From positions 372,001-436,000 of the forward strand of contig PASP01000014.1 in NCBI GenBank assembly GCA_002712005.1: 64,000 nucleotides of DNA, read 5' to 3'. The notes under the pieces were generated by a model. That model did not search any database, was not told where the DNA came from, and saw only the letters and a program-made list of their open reading frames with translations. The translations under genes and the position numbers were made by a program. Shown here one piece after another: positions 44,708 to 53,651 of this stretch (positions are counted from its first letter, which is position 1; every line of letters starts with the position of its first letter). Source of the stretch: Halobacteriovoraceae bacterium. Its GTDB lineage: Bacteria; Bdellovibrionota; Bacteriovoracia; Bacteriovoracales; Bacteriovoracaceae.

Positions 44708-46162
44708 ATGGATACTTACTCATTTGATGAATTGATTTTTAGCTCTTCTTATATAGGTGGGGAGTTTAAGAAATTCTCAGATAAGGTTTTCCCTGTAAAT
44801 AACCCGGCCAATAGCGAAAAGTGGGCTGAAGTTAGTGATGATGGAGTAGAGGGAGTTGAAAAAGCTATTGAGGAGGCCAAGGAGGCCTACCCAGAATGGG
44901 CCAGTTTAACGGCGAAAGAAAGAGCTGAAGTCCTTGAAAAGTGGAATGATCTCATTCTTGCTCATAAAGAAACACTTGCTCAGATTATGACTCTTGAAAG
45001 TGGTAAACCCATTAAAGAGAGTCGCGGAGAAGTCGAATATGGTTCTTCTTTTATTAAGTGGTTTGCCGAGGAAGGAAAGAGAACATATGGAGATATTATC
45101 CCAACTCCTTCTGCGGATAAGAGAATTCTAACGATTAAACAACCCATAGGTGTCGTAGGCGCAATCACTCCATGGAATTTTCCCTTGGCCATGATTACCA
45201 GAAAAATTGCTCCTGCACTTGCCGCTGGATGTACCGTTGTCGTTAGACCAAGCGAACAGACACCTCTAACGGCACTGGCAATTGCGCGACTTTCAAAAGA
45301 TGCAGGCTTTCCAAAGGGAGTAATTAATATATGCATGGGTAGTGATTCTTCTGGAATGGGGAAGGCCATTTGTGAGTCGGAAGTGGTAAAGAAAATATCC
45401 TTCACTGGTTCAACTCGAGTTGGTCAAATTCTAATGTCGCAAAGTAGTGATACTTTGAAAAAGATGAGTTTAGAGTTAGGGGGGAATGCTCCATTTATTG
45501 TCTTTAAAGATGCCGACCTTGATAAAGCCGTTGAAGGTCTCATTGCTGCCAAATTTAGAAACTCTGGTCAAACCTGTGTGTGTGTAAATCGAATATTTAT
45601 TCAAGATGAAGTCTTTGATGAGTTCACAAAGAAATTTGTAAAAAAAGTAAGAGAATTAAAAATTGGGCCTGGTATGGAGGAAGAGAATCATATTGGACCC
45701 CTTATACATGAAGATGCCGTTAAGAAAGCTGAAAACTTTGTTAAAGATGCCCTTAAGAAAGGAGGAGAACTCCTAACAGGAGGGGAGGTCGAAACAGGAC
45801 AATTTTTTAAACCAACGGTTATTTCTAAAGCTACAGAAGAAATGAATTTCTTCAGAGAAGAAACATTTTCTCCGATCGCCCCTTTATTTAAATTTTCATC
45901 AGAGTAAGAAGTAATCAGAAAAGCAAACGATACAGAGTTTGGATTGGCTTCTTATTTCTTTTCTAAAAATATGAATCGCATTTGGAGAGTGAGCGAAGCT
46001 TTAGAATATGGAATGGTGGGAGTTAATACAGGGATCATTTCAAATGAAGTTGCACCTTTTGGTGGAGTGAAGTTTTCAGGAATGGGAAGGGAAGGTTCAA
46101 AGTATGGAATCTCTGACTTCATGGAAATTAAATATATCTGCTTAGGTGGAATGGATAGATAA
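44708..46162 (+). pseudogene. Aldehyde dehydrogenase (succinate-semialdehyde dehydrogenase-like), interrupted by TAA
   Basis: NAD(P)-dependent aldehyde oxidation. Cofactor and active-site motifs are intact: TPWNFPLAM, FTGSTRVGQ, general-base Glu256 in LELGGNAP, and catalytic Cys290 in FRNSGQTCVCVNR, closely GabD-like. The cofactor-binding Lys of KPxxxTP is Arg180 here (RPSEQTP). TAA 45905-45907 (codon 400) interrupts FKFSSE-stop-EVIRKANDTEFGLA, where the family has a run of Glu, so GAA-to-TAA is the obvious source. The rest continues in the same frame to 46162 (PFGGVKFSGMGREGS, the conserved C-terminal segment), and the full length of 484 matches the family. ATG 44708 has GGAGG upstream. Confidence 0.88.
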
Positions 46163-46167
46163 AAAAA

Positions 46168-46191
46168 AAGCCTATCGTGTAAGATAGGCTT
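46168..46191. terminator. Bidirectional terminator between the aldehyde dehydrogenase and dksA-like genes
   Basis: AAGCCTATC (46168-46176) pairs perfectly with GATAGGCTT (46183-46191) around GTGTAA. It is preceded by a run of A and followed by T-rich sequence, so it can terminate from both sides of this convergent pair. Confidence 0.9.
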
Positions 46192-46212
46192 AATTCTTTA
46201 TTTAAAATAGAA

Positions 46213-46584
46213 TTATCCGTGCTTTAAAAATCTCATCTGCTCTCTTTCTGCTTCTTCTGCATGTTCAATACAAAGATTAGCGAAAGGTTGATTATTTAAT
46301 CTCTTGAAACCAATACTGTCCCCACATTCTTCGCATTCACCATAGGTTCCATTTTCGATACGGTGAAGAGCTTCATCGATTGCTCTTAGCTTGGTAAGCT
46401 CTCTATGTCTCATATTGAAAGATACCTGTTGATTAATTACGTTGGTGGCCAGGTCAGCTTCATCAGGAAGGTCATCACTCGTAACGTGAAGATCTTCTTT
46501 TGAAGTTAGGTAAGAACCGTTGAGAACTTCCTCTTTCATTTTAATTAGTTTTGCTTTTAGTTCATCGAGTTGTTCTTGCTTCAT
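46213..46584 (-). CDS. DksA/TraR-family zinc-finger transcription factor
   Basis: 123 aa. The N-terminal coiled coil (about residues 1-85, with the tip sequence DLPDEADLATNV holding acidic residues as in DksA) enters the RNA polymerase secondary channel in known members. The zinc finger is CEECGDSIGFKRLNNQP...CIEH: Cys-Cys-Cys plus His in place of the fourth Cys. The loss of one Cys may change redox sensing or metal affinity. An AAGGAGACGAA ribosome site precedes ATG 46584. It likely modulates rRNA and stress promoters together with ppGpp, by family knowledge. Confidence 0.88.
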   Translation of the reverse strand: MKQEQLDELKAKLIKMKEEVLNGSYLTSKEDLHVTSDDLPDEADLATNVINQQVSFNMRHRELTKLRAIDEALHRIENGTYGECEECGDSIGFKRLNNQPFANLCIEHAEEAEREQMRFLKHG

Positions 46585-46928
46585 TTCGTCTCCTTAAAGG
46601 CCTACTTGTTTTTTAGACTTTCTATGACTTTAACCAATTCCACTCCAATATTTTAAAGGAGTTGGATAATCGGCAACAAGTAAAAAATTATGCCTTGAGT
46701 TGAGCCCTCTTTTTTTAGGCCCATCATTCAAGGTACGTCTTAGCTTTTCGGAAGATCATTAGGGGAACATAAATCTTTTTTTAGATACTAAGTGGTTGAA
46801 TTTAAAAGATTTTAGAGGTTTTTTATTGGATTCTGATTCCAGCTACTTAGAATGAATATGACAAGAGGGGAGAAGAAGTTCTGAGCAGGAGGAGTAAGGG
46901 AAAATCCTTCCTCCTGCCGGCCAAATAC
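46585..46928. other. Intergenic region (dksA-like promoter side / mltG 3' end)
   Basis: 344 bases without a supported gene; the longest frames on either strand are under 25 codons. The right end holds the mltG terminator, and the left end holds the dksA-like gene's ribosome site and presumably its promoter. No clear -35/-10 pair was found. Confidence 0.5.
46885..46917 (-). terminator. Likely terminator hairpin after mltG
   Basis: GCAGGAGGA (46885-46893) pairs exactly with TCCTCCTGC (46909-46917), 12 bases after the mltG stop. Inner bases (CCT/AGG) can extend the stem. The tail on the minus strand is only moderately T-rich. Confidence 0.6.
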
Positions 46929-47972
46929 TTACTGTTTGAGATCGCGCCAACTCTTTCCTTGTCTCGCTCTTCTGTTTTTTTGAAACTTTTCTACGGCCCT
47001 TCTGTGCTGAGCATAGGTTTCAGAGAAGATATGAGTCCCATCATTTTGGGATACAAAATAGAGGTAATTATGCTTCTTTGGAAAGAGCACAGCTTTTATA
47101 GAGCTTAAGCCTGGATTAGAAATGGGCCCTTTGGGAAGAGCAGGAATTTTATAGGTGTTATAAGGGGTTTTTTCCAATAGATGTTTCTTTCTTAAATTGC
47201 CATTGAAGTTTTCCCATATTCCGTAGATCGTCGTTGGGTCGGACTGGAGTCTCATTCTCTTTTTTAGACGGTTAATGAAGACGCCAGCAATCATTGGTCG
47301 CTCGAAAGATGCACCTGTCTCTTTTTCTACAACACTAGCTAGAATGACAACTTCATGCTTACTTAGGCCAAGGGGAGCTGCTGTGAAGTCTAGGCCTTTC
47401 GTTTTCTCATTAAAGACATCCACCATGGCCTTGATGACATCTTCTGGTTTTGAGCCTGGAGTGAATTTGTAAGTCTCAGGATAAAGATAGCCTTCAACTC
47501 GGTCTGCTTGAATTCCCAATTGAGAAGCAAATTGAGCGCTCTTTGCTAAGGAAATAAATTCGCTAGATTTACCTTTTTCAATTATTTTTTCTTCTTCCAT
47601 AATTGCAGAAATTTGAAAAAGGTTCTTTCCTTCTGGGATCGTCACTGGGGCAGTGATGCTTTGTCCATGAATAAGAGTATCAAAGACGTCGAGCATGGTT
47701 GAGCCTTGATTGATTTCAAACTTCCCAGCTTTGAACTTGGTCATGAGTCCATTCATCTGAGCATAGCGATGAAAAATTTTAGCACTACTGATAAGGTCCT
47801 GATTATGAAGTCTACCGTTTATGCGAGAAAAGCCTTCTCCTGGATGAACTTCGAAAACGACATCTTTTCCTTGGTATTGCCAAACACCTACCATGTAGTA
47901 AATCATTACACCGGCCATAAAAAGAGCAAGGGCTGGGGCTGCTAATACAAATACCCACCAATATTTTTTCAT
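46929..47972 (-). CDS. mltG: Endolytic murein transglycosylase MltG
   Basis: Cleaves nascent glycan strands and so sets their length at the inner membrane. It has one N-terminal transmembrane helix (about residues 7-30), a LysM-like segment near 38-110 and the YceG catalytic domain. The catalytic Glu216 is in ILASVVEKETG, followed by FERPMIAGVFINRL, MRLQSDPTTIYG and the C-terminal LPKGPISNPGLSSI. Length 347 aa is typical. AAAGG precedes ATG 47972, 14 bp after ruvX in the same direction, the same pairing seen in many bacteria. Confidence 0.94.
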   Translation of the reverse strand: MKKYWWVFVLAAPALALFMAGVMIYYMVGVWQYQGKDVVFEVHPGEGFSRINGRLHNQDLISSAKIFHRYAQMNGLMTKFKAGKFEINQGSTMLDVFDTLIHGQSITAPVTIPEGKNLFQISAIMEEEKIIEKGKSSEFISLAKSAQFASQLGIQADRVEGYLYPETYKFTPGSKPEDVIKAMVDVFNEKTKGLDFTAAPLGLSKHEVVILASVVEKETGASFERPMIAGVFINRLKKRMRLQSDPTTIYGIWENFNGNLRKKHLLEKTPYNTYKIPALPKGPISNPGLSSIKAVLFPKKHNYLYFVSQNDGTHIFSETYAQHRRAVEKFQKNRRARQGKSWRDLKQ

Positions 47973-47986
47973 GATGAAACCTTTAT

Positions 47987-48445
47987 TTATTTTTCTTGTA
48001 GGAATGATTCAATAATAATGGATGCAGATAAGGCGTCAATTTTTTTAAGGTCGACTTGAAAATTGAAGCGAGGATCATTCTTCATTCTCTCCTGCGCTTC
48101 AAATGTTGAAAGGGTCTCGTCCTGATAGTATAGACTAACTGCGCTAGGGATTTTCTCCTCTAAACTTTGGCCAATTTTTCTAATTTTAACGGTCATTTCG
48201 GACTCTTTTCCATCGGTAAAATAGGGCACGCCCCACACAACAATATCTATGAACTCATCTTCAATGATTTGGAGTAGGTCTTGAAGAATGTCTTGGGATT
48301 GCTCTGTAATTATCCTACCAAAGAGAAGGGGAAAGGGTTCTATTCCAACTTTATACGTGGAGAGCCCGATGACTTTTTCTCCGTAATCGACACCGAGGAT
48401 ATTTTTGCCATGAAATGAACTTACTTTATCATCTGAATTTGCCAT
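47987..48445 (-). CDS. ruvX: Holliday junction resolvase-like protein YqgF/RuvX
   Basis: RNase H-like fold protein (152 aa) used in 16S rRNA 5' maturation and possibly recombination. The first strand ILGVDYGEKVIGLS has the catalytic Asp; the middle IDIVVWGVPYFTDG is the VVGLP-like motif; the last catalytic region is KKIDALSASIIIESFL with the closing Asp. It is followed by mltG. Start ATG 48445 with AAAGAAG upstream. Confidence 0.9.
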   Translation of the reverse strand: MANSDDKVSSFHGKNILGVDYGEKVIGLSTYKVGIEPFPLLFGRIITEQSQDILQDLLQIIEDEFIDIVVWGVPYFTDGKESEMTVKIRKIGQSLEEKIPSAVSLYYQDETLSTFEAQERMKNDPRFNFQVDLKKIDALSASIIIESFLQEK

Positions 48446-48543
48446 ATTTTCTTCTTTAAATTACTGCATATCGCTGTTCACTTTGAGCCAGCAATAGGGA
48501 GCTCAGAAGCGTTAAAAAGACCAATAAATGGGGATAAGTTACC

Positions 48544-48571
48544 TTGACTTACTGTCCAACTAGGTTAATAC
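48544..48571 (+). promoter_or_regulatory. Probable sigma-70 promoter of rho
   Basis: TTGACT (48544-48549), a 16-base spacer and TAATAC (48566-48571) would start RNA near 48579. That leaves a leader of ~115 bases before ATG 48694, room for the autogenous attenuation known for rho in other bacteria. Confidence 0.6.
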
Positions 48572-48693
48572 TATCAAAGTCTACATACCTCAATTTATAT
48601 AATCAATAATACATATATTTCCTTGAGAGGATTTAACCAATACATTCTTATTAATCAATCATCATATAATTAATTTTAGCGGGGTAAAACTCA

Positions 48694-49941
48694 ATGCATC
48701 TTAACGATCTAAGAGAAATGGAAATCAAGAAGCTCAACAAGTTAGCTACTGAGCTTAAAGTTGAAAACTCGAGTGCTATGAAAAAGCACGAAGTTATCTT
48801 TGCGGTACTTAAAGCTAAGGCCAGCAATGATGAAGAAATCTTTGGTGGTGGAGTTCTTGAAATTCTTCCGGATGGTTTCGGTTTTCTTCGTTCACCAGGT
48901 TACAACTATCTTCCTGGTGCTGATGATATCTACGTAAGCCCTAGCCAGATTAGAAGATTTGGACTTAAGAAAGGGGACTCCATTGAAGGTCAAATTCGCC
49001 CTCCAAAAGATGGGGAAAGATACTTTGCTCTTCTAAAAGTAAGTACGGTTAATGACCAAACTCCTGAAAAGCATAAGAAAACAGTTCTCTTTGATAACCT
49101 CACTCCGCTATATCCCGATAGAAAAATTAACCTTGAATCAAAGCCTACGAATTATTCTACTCGTATTATTGATCTCTTTGTTCCTCAAGGTTTTGGACAG
49201 AGATGTCTTATTGTTGCTCCTCCAAAAGCAGGTAAAACAGTACTTCTTCAAGATATCGCTAATTCAATTACGGACAACCATCCAGAGTCTGTACTTATTG
49301 TTCTTCTTATCGATGAGCGTCCAGAAGAAGTTACAGATATGAAGAGAAATGTTAACGCTGAAGTTGTTTCTTCAACATTTGATGAACCGGCAAATCGTCA
49401 CGTTCAAGTTGCAGAAATGGTTCTTGAAAAGGCCAAGCGTTTAACCGAAGCAGGAAAAGATGTTATTATTCTTCTCGACTCCATTACACGTCTTGCTCGT
49501 GCCTATAACACGGTAGTTCCACCATCTGGTAAAATTCTATCTGGTGGGGTTGATTCTAATGCCCTTCACAGACCTAAGCGTTTCTTTGGAGCAGCTAGAA
49601 ATATTGAAGAGGGTGGTTCTCTTACAATTATTGCAACGGCTCTTATTGATACTGGTTCAAGAATGGATGAAGTTATCTTTGAAGAATTCAAAGGTACTGG
49701 TAACTCTGAAATTCAACTAGATAGAAAACTTCTAGAGAAGAGAATTTTCCCTGCTCTAGATATTAATAAATCTTCTACTCGTAAAGAAGACTTACTGATG
49801 GATCCGAATGACCTTCCTCGTACTTATGTACTTAGGAAAGTTCTTCACCCTATGAATACAATTGATGCTATGGAATTCATTCTCAACCGAGTAACAAAGT
49901 CTAAGACAAATGCTGAATTCCTAGACTCTATGAACGGTTAG
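48694..49941 (+). CDS. rho: Transcription termination factor Rho
   Basis: Hexameric RNA-dependent ATPase that ends transcription. It has the N-terminal Rho helix bundle ([19 protein letters not shown]) and the cold-shock-like RNA-binding fold ([31 protein letters not shown]). The Walker A is VAPPKAGKT, Walker [17 protein letters not shown], and the secondary-site loops [21 protein letters not shown] follow. Length 415 aa is standard. Just before Walker A it reads [10 protein letters not shown], where a small Gly or Ala normally stands; GGT-to-TGT would be another G-to-T change, though natural variation is possible. First gene of rho-prfA-prmC-murA. Confidence 0.96.
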   Translation: MHLNDLREMEIKKLNKLATELKVENSSAMKKHEVIFAVLKAKASNDEEIFGGGVLEILPDGFGFLRSPGYNYLPGADDIYVSPSQIRRFGLKKGDSIEGQIRPPKDGERYFALLKVSTVNDQTPEKHKKTVLFDNLTPLYPDRKINLESKPTNYSTRIIDLFVPQGFGQRCLIVAPPKAGKTVLLQDIANSITDNHPESVLIVLLIDERPEEVTDMKRNVNAEVVSSTFDEPANRHVQVAEMVLEKAKRLTEAGKDVIILLDSITRLARAYNTVVPPSGKILSGGVDSNALHRPKRFFGAARNIEEGGSLTIIATALIDTGSRMDEVIFEEFKGTGNSEIQLDRKLLEKRIFPALDINKSSTRKEDLLMDPNDLPRTYVLRKVLHPMNTIDAMEFILNRVTKSKTNAEFLDSMNG

Positions 49942-49962
49942 CTTAAAAGTTAGTTTTATCTG

Positions 49963-50009
49963 AACCCTCTCGTTTCTCTAATTTTTTAATTGTGAGAACG
50001 AGAGGGGTT
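49963..50009 (+). terminator. Hairpin terminator / attenuator between rho and prfA
   Basis: AACCCTCTCGTT (49963-49974) pairs with AACGAGAGGGGTT (49997-50009), and the pairing continues inward as TTCTC with GAGAA around an AT-rich loop. The following tail is short (TTTG), so attenuation more than full termination is likely and prfA may still be co-transcribed. Confidence 0.65.
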
Positions 50010-50064
50010 TGTACGTTTAAGGGAATTAATTTTTAAAAGAGTTTAGAAAAAATAGGATAGGAAA

Positions 50065-51138
50065 ATGTCGATATTTAATAAATTAGATGCAGTCGTTGAG
50101 AGATTCAATACACTGACAGAGAAAATGGGAGATCCCACTCTCTATGAAAGACAAGATGAATATCAGGCGATTACAAAAGAGCGTTCGAACCTTGAAGAGA
50201 TAGTCGCCGCTTATAAAGAATATAAGCAAGTAAAGGCCGATGTCGAAGAAGCAAAAGAAATTTTAAAGAATGAAAAAGACGAAGATATGAGAGAGATGGC
50301 CAAAGAGGAGATCTCTGAAAAAGAATCTGAGATTCCTGTATGGGAAGATCGATTGAAGATTCTTCTACTTCCAAAAGACCCACTCGATAATAAGAACGTA
50401 ATTGTTGAAATTAGAGCTGGGGCAGGGGGAGATGAAGCCTCTATCTTTGTTGGAGATGTCTATCGTCTTTATCAAAACTATTGTCGTTCTCTAGGGTTTA
50501 AAACTGAGAATATTAGTTTCTCTGGTGGTGACGAGGGGATTAAAGAAGTTATTTTCTCTGTATCTGGAGATAAGGTTTATTCAAAGCTTAAATACGAATC
50601 AGGTGTGCATAGAGTTCAACGTGTTCCCAAGACTGAGTCACAAGGACGTATTCATACTTCAACGATCACAGTTGCTGTTATGCCTGAAGCCGAAGATATC
50701 GATTTCAAGCTAGATATGAATGATGTGAGGGTTGATGTATATCGCTCTTCTGGAGCTGGTGGACAATCGGTTAACACTACAGATTCCGCTGTTAGGATGA
50801 CTCACATTCCTACAGGTGAAGTGGTAGCCTGTCAGGATGAAAGAAGTCAGCTTAAGAACAAGGATAAGGCCCTTAAAATTCTAACGGCTAGAATTTACGA
50901 TAAAATGGTTCAAGAGAAGAACGATAAAGAAGCTGCCGAACGAAAAGGACTTGTTGGGACAGGGGATCGTTCTGAACGTATTCGAACTTACAACTATCCT
51001 CAAGGAAGATGTACGGACCATAGAATTGGTTTAACACTTTATAACTTAGATAAAATCATGGAAGGTGAACTCGGTGATGTCACAGACGCCCTTATCGCCC
51101 ACAATCAAGCAGAACTCCTTAAGGGACAAGAAGAATAA
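50065..51138 (+). CDS. prfA: Peptide chain release factor 1 (RF1)
   Basis: Terminates translation at UAA and UAG. The codon-recognition segment is VPKTESQGR (PxT-type, RF1) and the peptidyl-hydrolysis loop is SSGAGGQSVNTTDSAVRMTH. Length 357 aa matches E. coli RF1 (360). AGGATAGGAAA precedes ATG 50065. Its last ~60 bases overlap prmC, whose product methylates the GGQ glutamine, a common gene pair. Unlike prfB in this window, the frame is intact. Confidence 0.96.
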   Translation: MSIFNKLDAVVERFNTLTEKMGDPTLYERQDEYQAITKERSNLEEIVAAYKEYKQVKADVEEAKEILKNEKDEDMREMAKEEISEKESEIPVWEDRLKILLLPKDPLDNKNVIVEIRAGAGGDEASIFVGDVYRLYQNYCRSLGFKTENISFSGGDEGIKEVIFSVSGDKVYSKLKYESGVHRVQRVPKTESQGRIHTSTITVAVMPEAEDIDFKLDMNDVRVDVYRSSGAGGQSVNTTDSAVRMTHIPTGEVVACQDERSQLKNKDKALKILTARIYDKMVQEKNDKEAAERKGLVGTGDRSERIRTYNYPQGRCTDHRIGLTLYNLDKIMEGELGDVTDALIAHNQAELLKGQEE

Positions 51139-52030
51139 TCTTTATTCTCATCTTGAAAAGAGTTTTGAAGAATATGGTGAGACCTGGCAGAGTTTCTATC
51201 CGGGTCTTAGCTTTTCTTTTTTCATAAATCATTTCTACGAATATTGTGGAAATCGTTTTCCTCGTGATAGCTTTTTTAATCAATGGTTTGGTGGGCTCAT
51301 CGAATTAAAATGGAAGAGATATTCGTCTCTTCTCGACTTAGGAAAACCTCTTTCCTACATCACTAAAAGTGGCTATTTCTTTGAAACTGAATTCTACGTT
51401 GACGAAAGAGTTCTGATTCCTCGCTTTGAAACGGAGGTTTTACTGGAGGAAATTATAAAAGAATTGAATCAGCTAGATAAGAAGTCTCAACAAGTGATTG
51501 AAATGGCCGAAGTTGGTGTTGGACCAGGCACTCTTTCACTTAGTGTCGCTCAGCTGAATTATAAAAATGGATTAAATATAGTCGCAGGAGATCTATCCCA
51601 AGATGCGTTGGATGTTTGTCGATTAAACTTATTCCGCCTTGGTTTCTCAATTCCTAATAAGAATAGAGTCAGTCTTATTTGCTCTGATCGTTTAGCTAAA
51701 ATGAAAGGAAGTTATGATCTCATTTATAGCAACCCTCCTTATATAAAGAGACAAGGGGATCTAGAGGATGTTCATAATAATGTAGTTAAGAATGAGCCGG
51801 AGGTGGCCCTCTTTCTTGAAGATGAAGAATATGAAAATTGGTTTCAGCTCTTTTTTGAACAAGTAAATACATGTTTGAAGGAAGGAGGTCTTTTTTTGAT
51901 GGAAGGTCATGAAAAGCATCTCCAAAGTTTACTCAAAAAAATAAAGGAGACGTTCTCCTGTGAAGGTTCTGTAATTCAGGATCTAAACGGTAGAGATCGT
52001 CTATTAAAGATAAGGAAAATAAATGGATAA
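51077..52030 (+). CDS. prmC: Release factor glutamine methyltransferase PrmC
   Basis: SAM-dependent methyltransferase that modifies Gln of the GGQ loop of RF1 and RF2. A helical substrate domain (up to about residue 105, with FFETEFYVDERVLIPRFETE, the linker of the family) is followed by the SAM fold VIEMAEVGVGPGTLSLSVAQ and the catalytic DLIYSNPPYIKR. The usual start would be within prfA: ATG 51077 (GTG 51065 is another) overlaps prfA by 62 bases, suggesting coupling. It overlaps murA by 8 bases. Length ~317 aa is slightly longer than usual. Confidence 0.9.
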   Translation: MSQTPLSPTIKQNSLRDKKNNLYSHLEKSFEEYGETWQSFYPGLSFSFFINHFYEYCGNRFPRDSFFNQWFGGLIELKWKRYSSLLDLGKPLSYITKSGYFFETEFYVDERVLIPRFETEVLLEEIIKELNQLDKKSQQVIEMAEVGVGPGTLSLSVAQLNYKNGLNIVAGDLSQDALDVCRLNLFRLGFSIPNKNRVSLICSDRLAKMKGSYDLIYSNPPYIKRQGDLEDVHNNVVKNEPEVALFLEDEEYENWFQLFFEQVNTCLKEGGLFLMEGHEKHLQSLLKKIKETFSCEGSVIQDLNGRDRLLKIRKING

Positions 52031-53273
52031 GTTATTAATTAAGGGACCAGTAAAGCTCAACGGAGAAGTAACCATTTCTAAAGCTAAAAATGCATATCTA
52101 CCTTTGATGGCAGCTTGTATATTAGCGGAGGAAGAAGTTCGCTTTAAAGAAGTTCCTAAATTAAGAGATATTGGAACGATGAATAAGCTTCTTTCTCATT
52201 TAGGGGTTGAGATCAAAGAGGAGGGGAGTGATATTTGTTATCATCTCAATGAACTCAAAAGTGATGAAGCACCCTACGAATTAGTTAAAACGATGAGGGC
52301 TTCTATATGTGTTCTAGGGCCTATGCTTTCGCGATTTAAAAAAGGTAAGGTGAGTTTACCTGGAGGATGTGCAATTGGAACACGTCCTATAGATCTTCAC
52401 TTGAAAAATTTGGAAAAAATGGGGGCCCACATTGAATTGAAAGGTGGCTATGTTGAAGCAACTACTGATGGACTGAAAGGGACACATCTTACCTTAGATT
52501 TTCCTTCAGTAGGAGCTACTGAGAATCTCATGATGGCAGCAGTGTTGGCAGAAGGGGAAACAATTATAGAAAATGCAGCACTAGAGCCTGAGATTACAGA
52601 TTTAGGTAATTTCTTAAATTCTCTAGGCGCTAAAATTTCTGGACTAGACACAAAAACGATAAAAATTGAATGAGTTCAATCTCTCAAGGGTGGTGAATAT
52701 ACCGCTATAGGGGATAGAATTGAAGCAGCTACCTATATAATGGCAGCCTTAATGACGGGCTCACAATTGAAAGTAAAGGGATTTGATCCTGGGCATATTG
52801 ATGCAGTATTAGAAAAACTTGAATCTATGGGTGCAAGTCTTGAAAGGTTTGATAATGGGGTAGAAGTATTTCCTTCAGACTTAAAGGGCGTTGATATTGA
52901 TACGGCCCCTTATCCAGGTTTTCCCACGGATGTTCAAGCTCAAATGATGGCCTTGGCCACTCAAGCAAAAGGCTCATCAATTATTACGGAACATATTTTT
53001 GAAAATAGATTTATGCATGTTCCTGAATTGATTCGTCTTGGAGCTGATATTACAATTAAAGGAAATTCTGCCATCGTAAAAGGTGGTAAAGATTTAAAAG
53101 GTGCCCCTGTCATGTGTACTGATCTTCGTGCATCAGCTGCATTAGTTATGGCAGCCCTTTGTAGTGAGGGAGAGAGTGAAGTCAGAAGGGTTTATCATTT
53201 AGATAGAGGATATGAGAAATTAGATAATAAACTGAAAAATATAGGTGCAGTTGTAGAAAGAACAAATGAATAA
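52023..53273 (+). pseudogene. murA: UDP-N-acetylglucosamine 1-carboxyvinyltransferase MurA, interrupted by TGA
   Basis: First committed step of peptidoglycan synthesis: enolpyruvyl transfer from PEP to UDP-GlcNAc. The PEP and substrate residues Lys22-Asn23 (SKAKNA) and the catalytic Cys116 in LPGGCAIGTRP are intact. TGA 52671-52673 (codon 217) interrupts IKIE-stop-VQSLKGGEYTAIGDRIEA, where the family reads IEGV; GGA-to-TGA is a single G-to-T. The frame continues cleanly to 53273 with DLRASAALVMAAL, the conserved C-terminal motif. The full length of 416 matches MurA (419). Because murA is normally essential unless a second copy exists, the stop is probably not fixed in a living cell or is a sequence error. 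Confidence 0.92.
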
Positions 53274-53289
53274 TTCATGAGGAGAATTT

Positions 53290-53634
53290 ATGAGTGATTG
53301 TTTATTTTGCAAATTTGTTAATAAAGAAATCGAAACGGAAGTTGTCTTTGAAAATGAAAATGTAATGGCTTTTAAGGATCTTTATCCTCAGGCCAAGAAG
53401 CACTTTCTCTTTATACACAAAAGGCATACGACACATATAAACGAACTTATAGAGCAAGACCCTAAGCAACTCACTCATATTTTTACGGCGATTCAAGAAT
53501 TCACTCAAAGTAATAATTTAGGAAGAGATGGATTTAGAATTGTAAATAATTGTGGTTCTCATGGTGGGCAAACCATTTTTCACACTCATTTTCATGTCTT
53601 AGGTGGTGAGTCTCTATCTCAATTTGGAAGCTAG
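53290..53634 (+). CDS. HIT-family nucleotide hydrolase (HinT-like)
   Basis: Hydrolyses adenosine 5'-phosphoramidates and related nucleotides. The histidine triad is FHTHFHV (His98, His100, His102), preceded by HGGQTIF and the dimer-core motif MAFKDLYPQAKKHFLFIHKRH. The N-terminal SDCLFC pair resembles the zinc site of some HIT proteins. 114 aa, typical of HinT. ATGAGGAGAATTT precedes ATG 53290, 16 bp after murA in the same direction; it closes the rho-prfA-prmC-murA series and is convergent with the next gene. Confidence 0.92.
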   Translation: MSDCLFCKFVNKEIETEVVFENENVMAFKDLYPQAKKHFLFIHKRHTTHINELIEQDPKQLTHIFTAIQEFTQSNNLGRDGFRIVNNCGSHGGQTIFHTHFHVLGGESLSQFGS

Positions 53635-53651
53635 TTTATTATTTGACTGCA

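Noticed and set aside
1924-53273. Stop-codon recoding (selenocysteine, pyrrolysine or reassigned codon) as cause of the interruptions
   Set aside because: All three stops are involved, the replaced residues are ordinary Gly or Glu, and the same codons end intact genes in the window.
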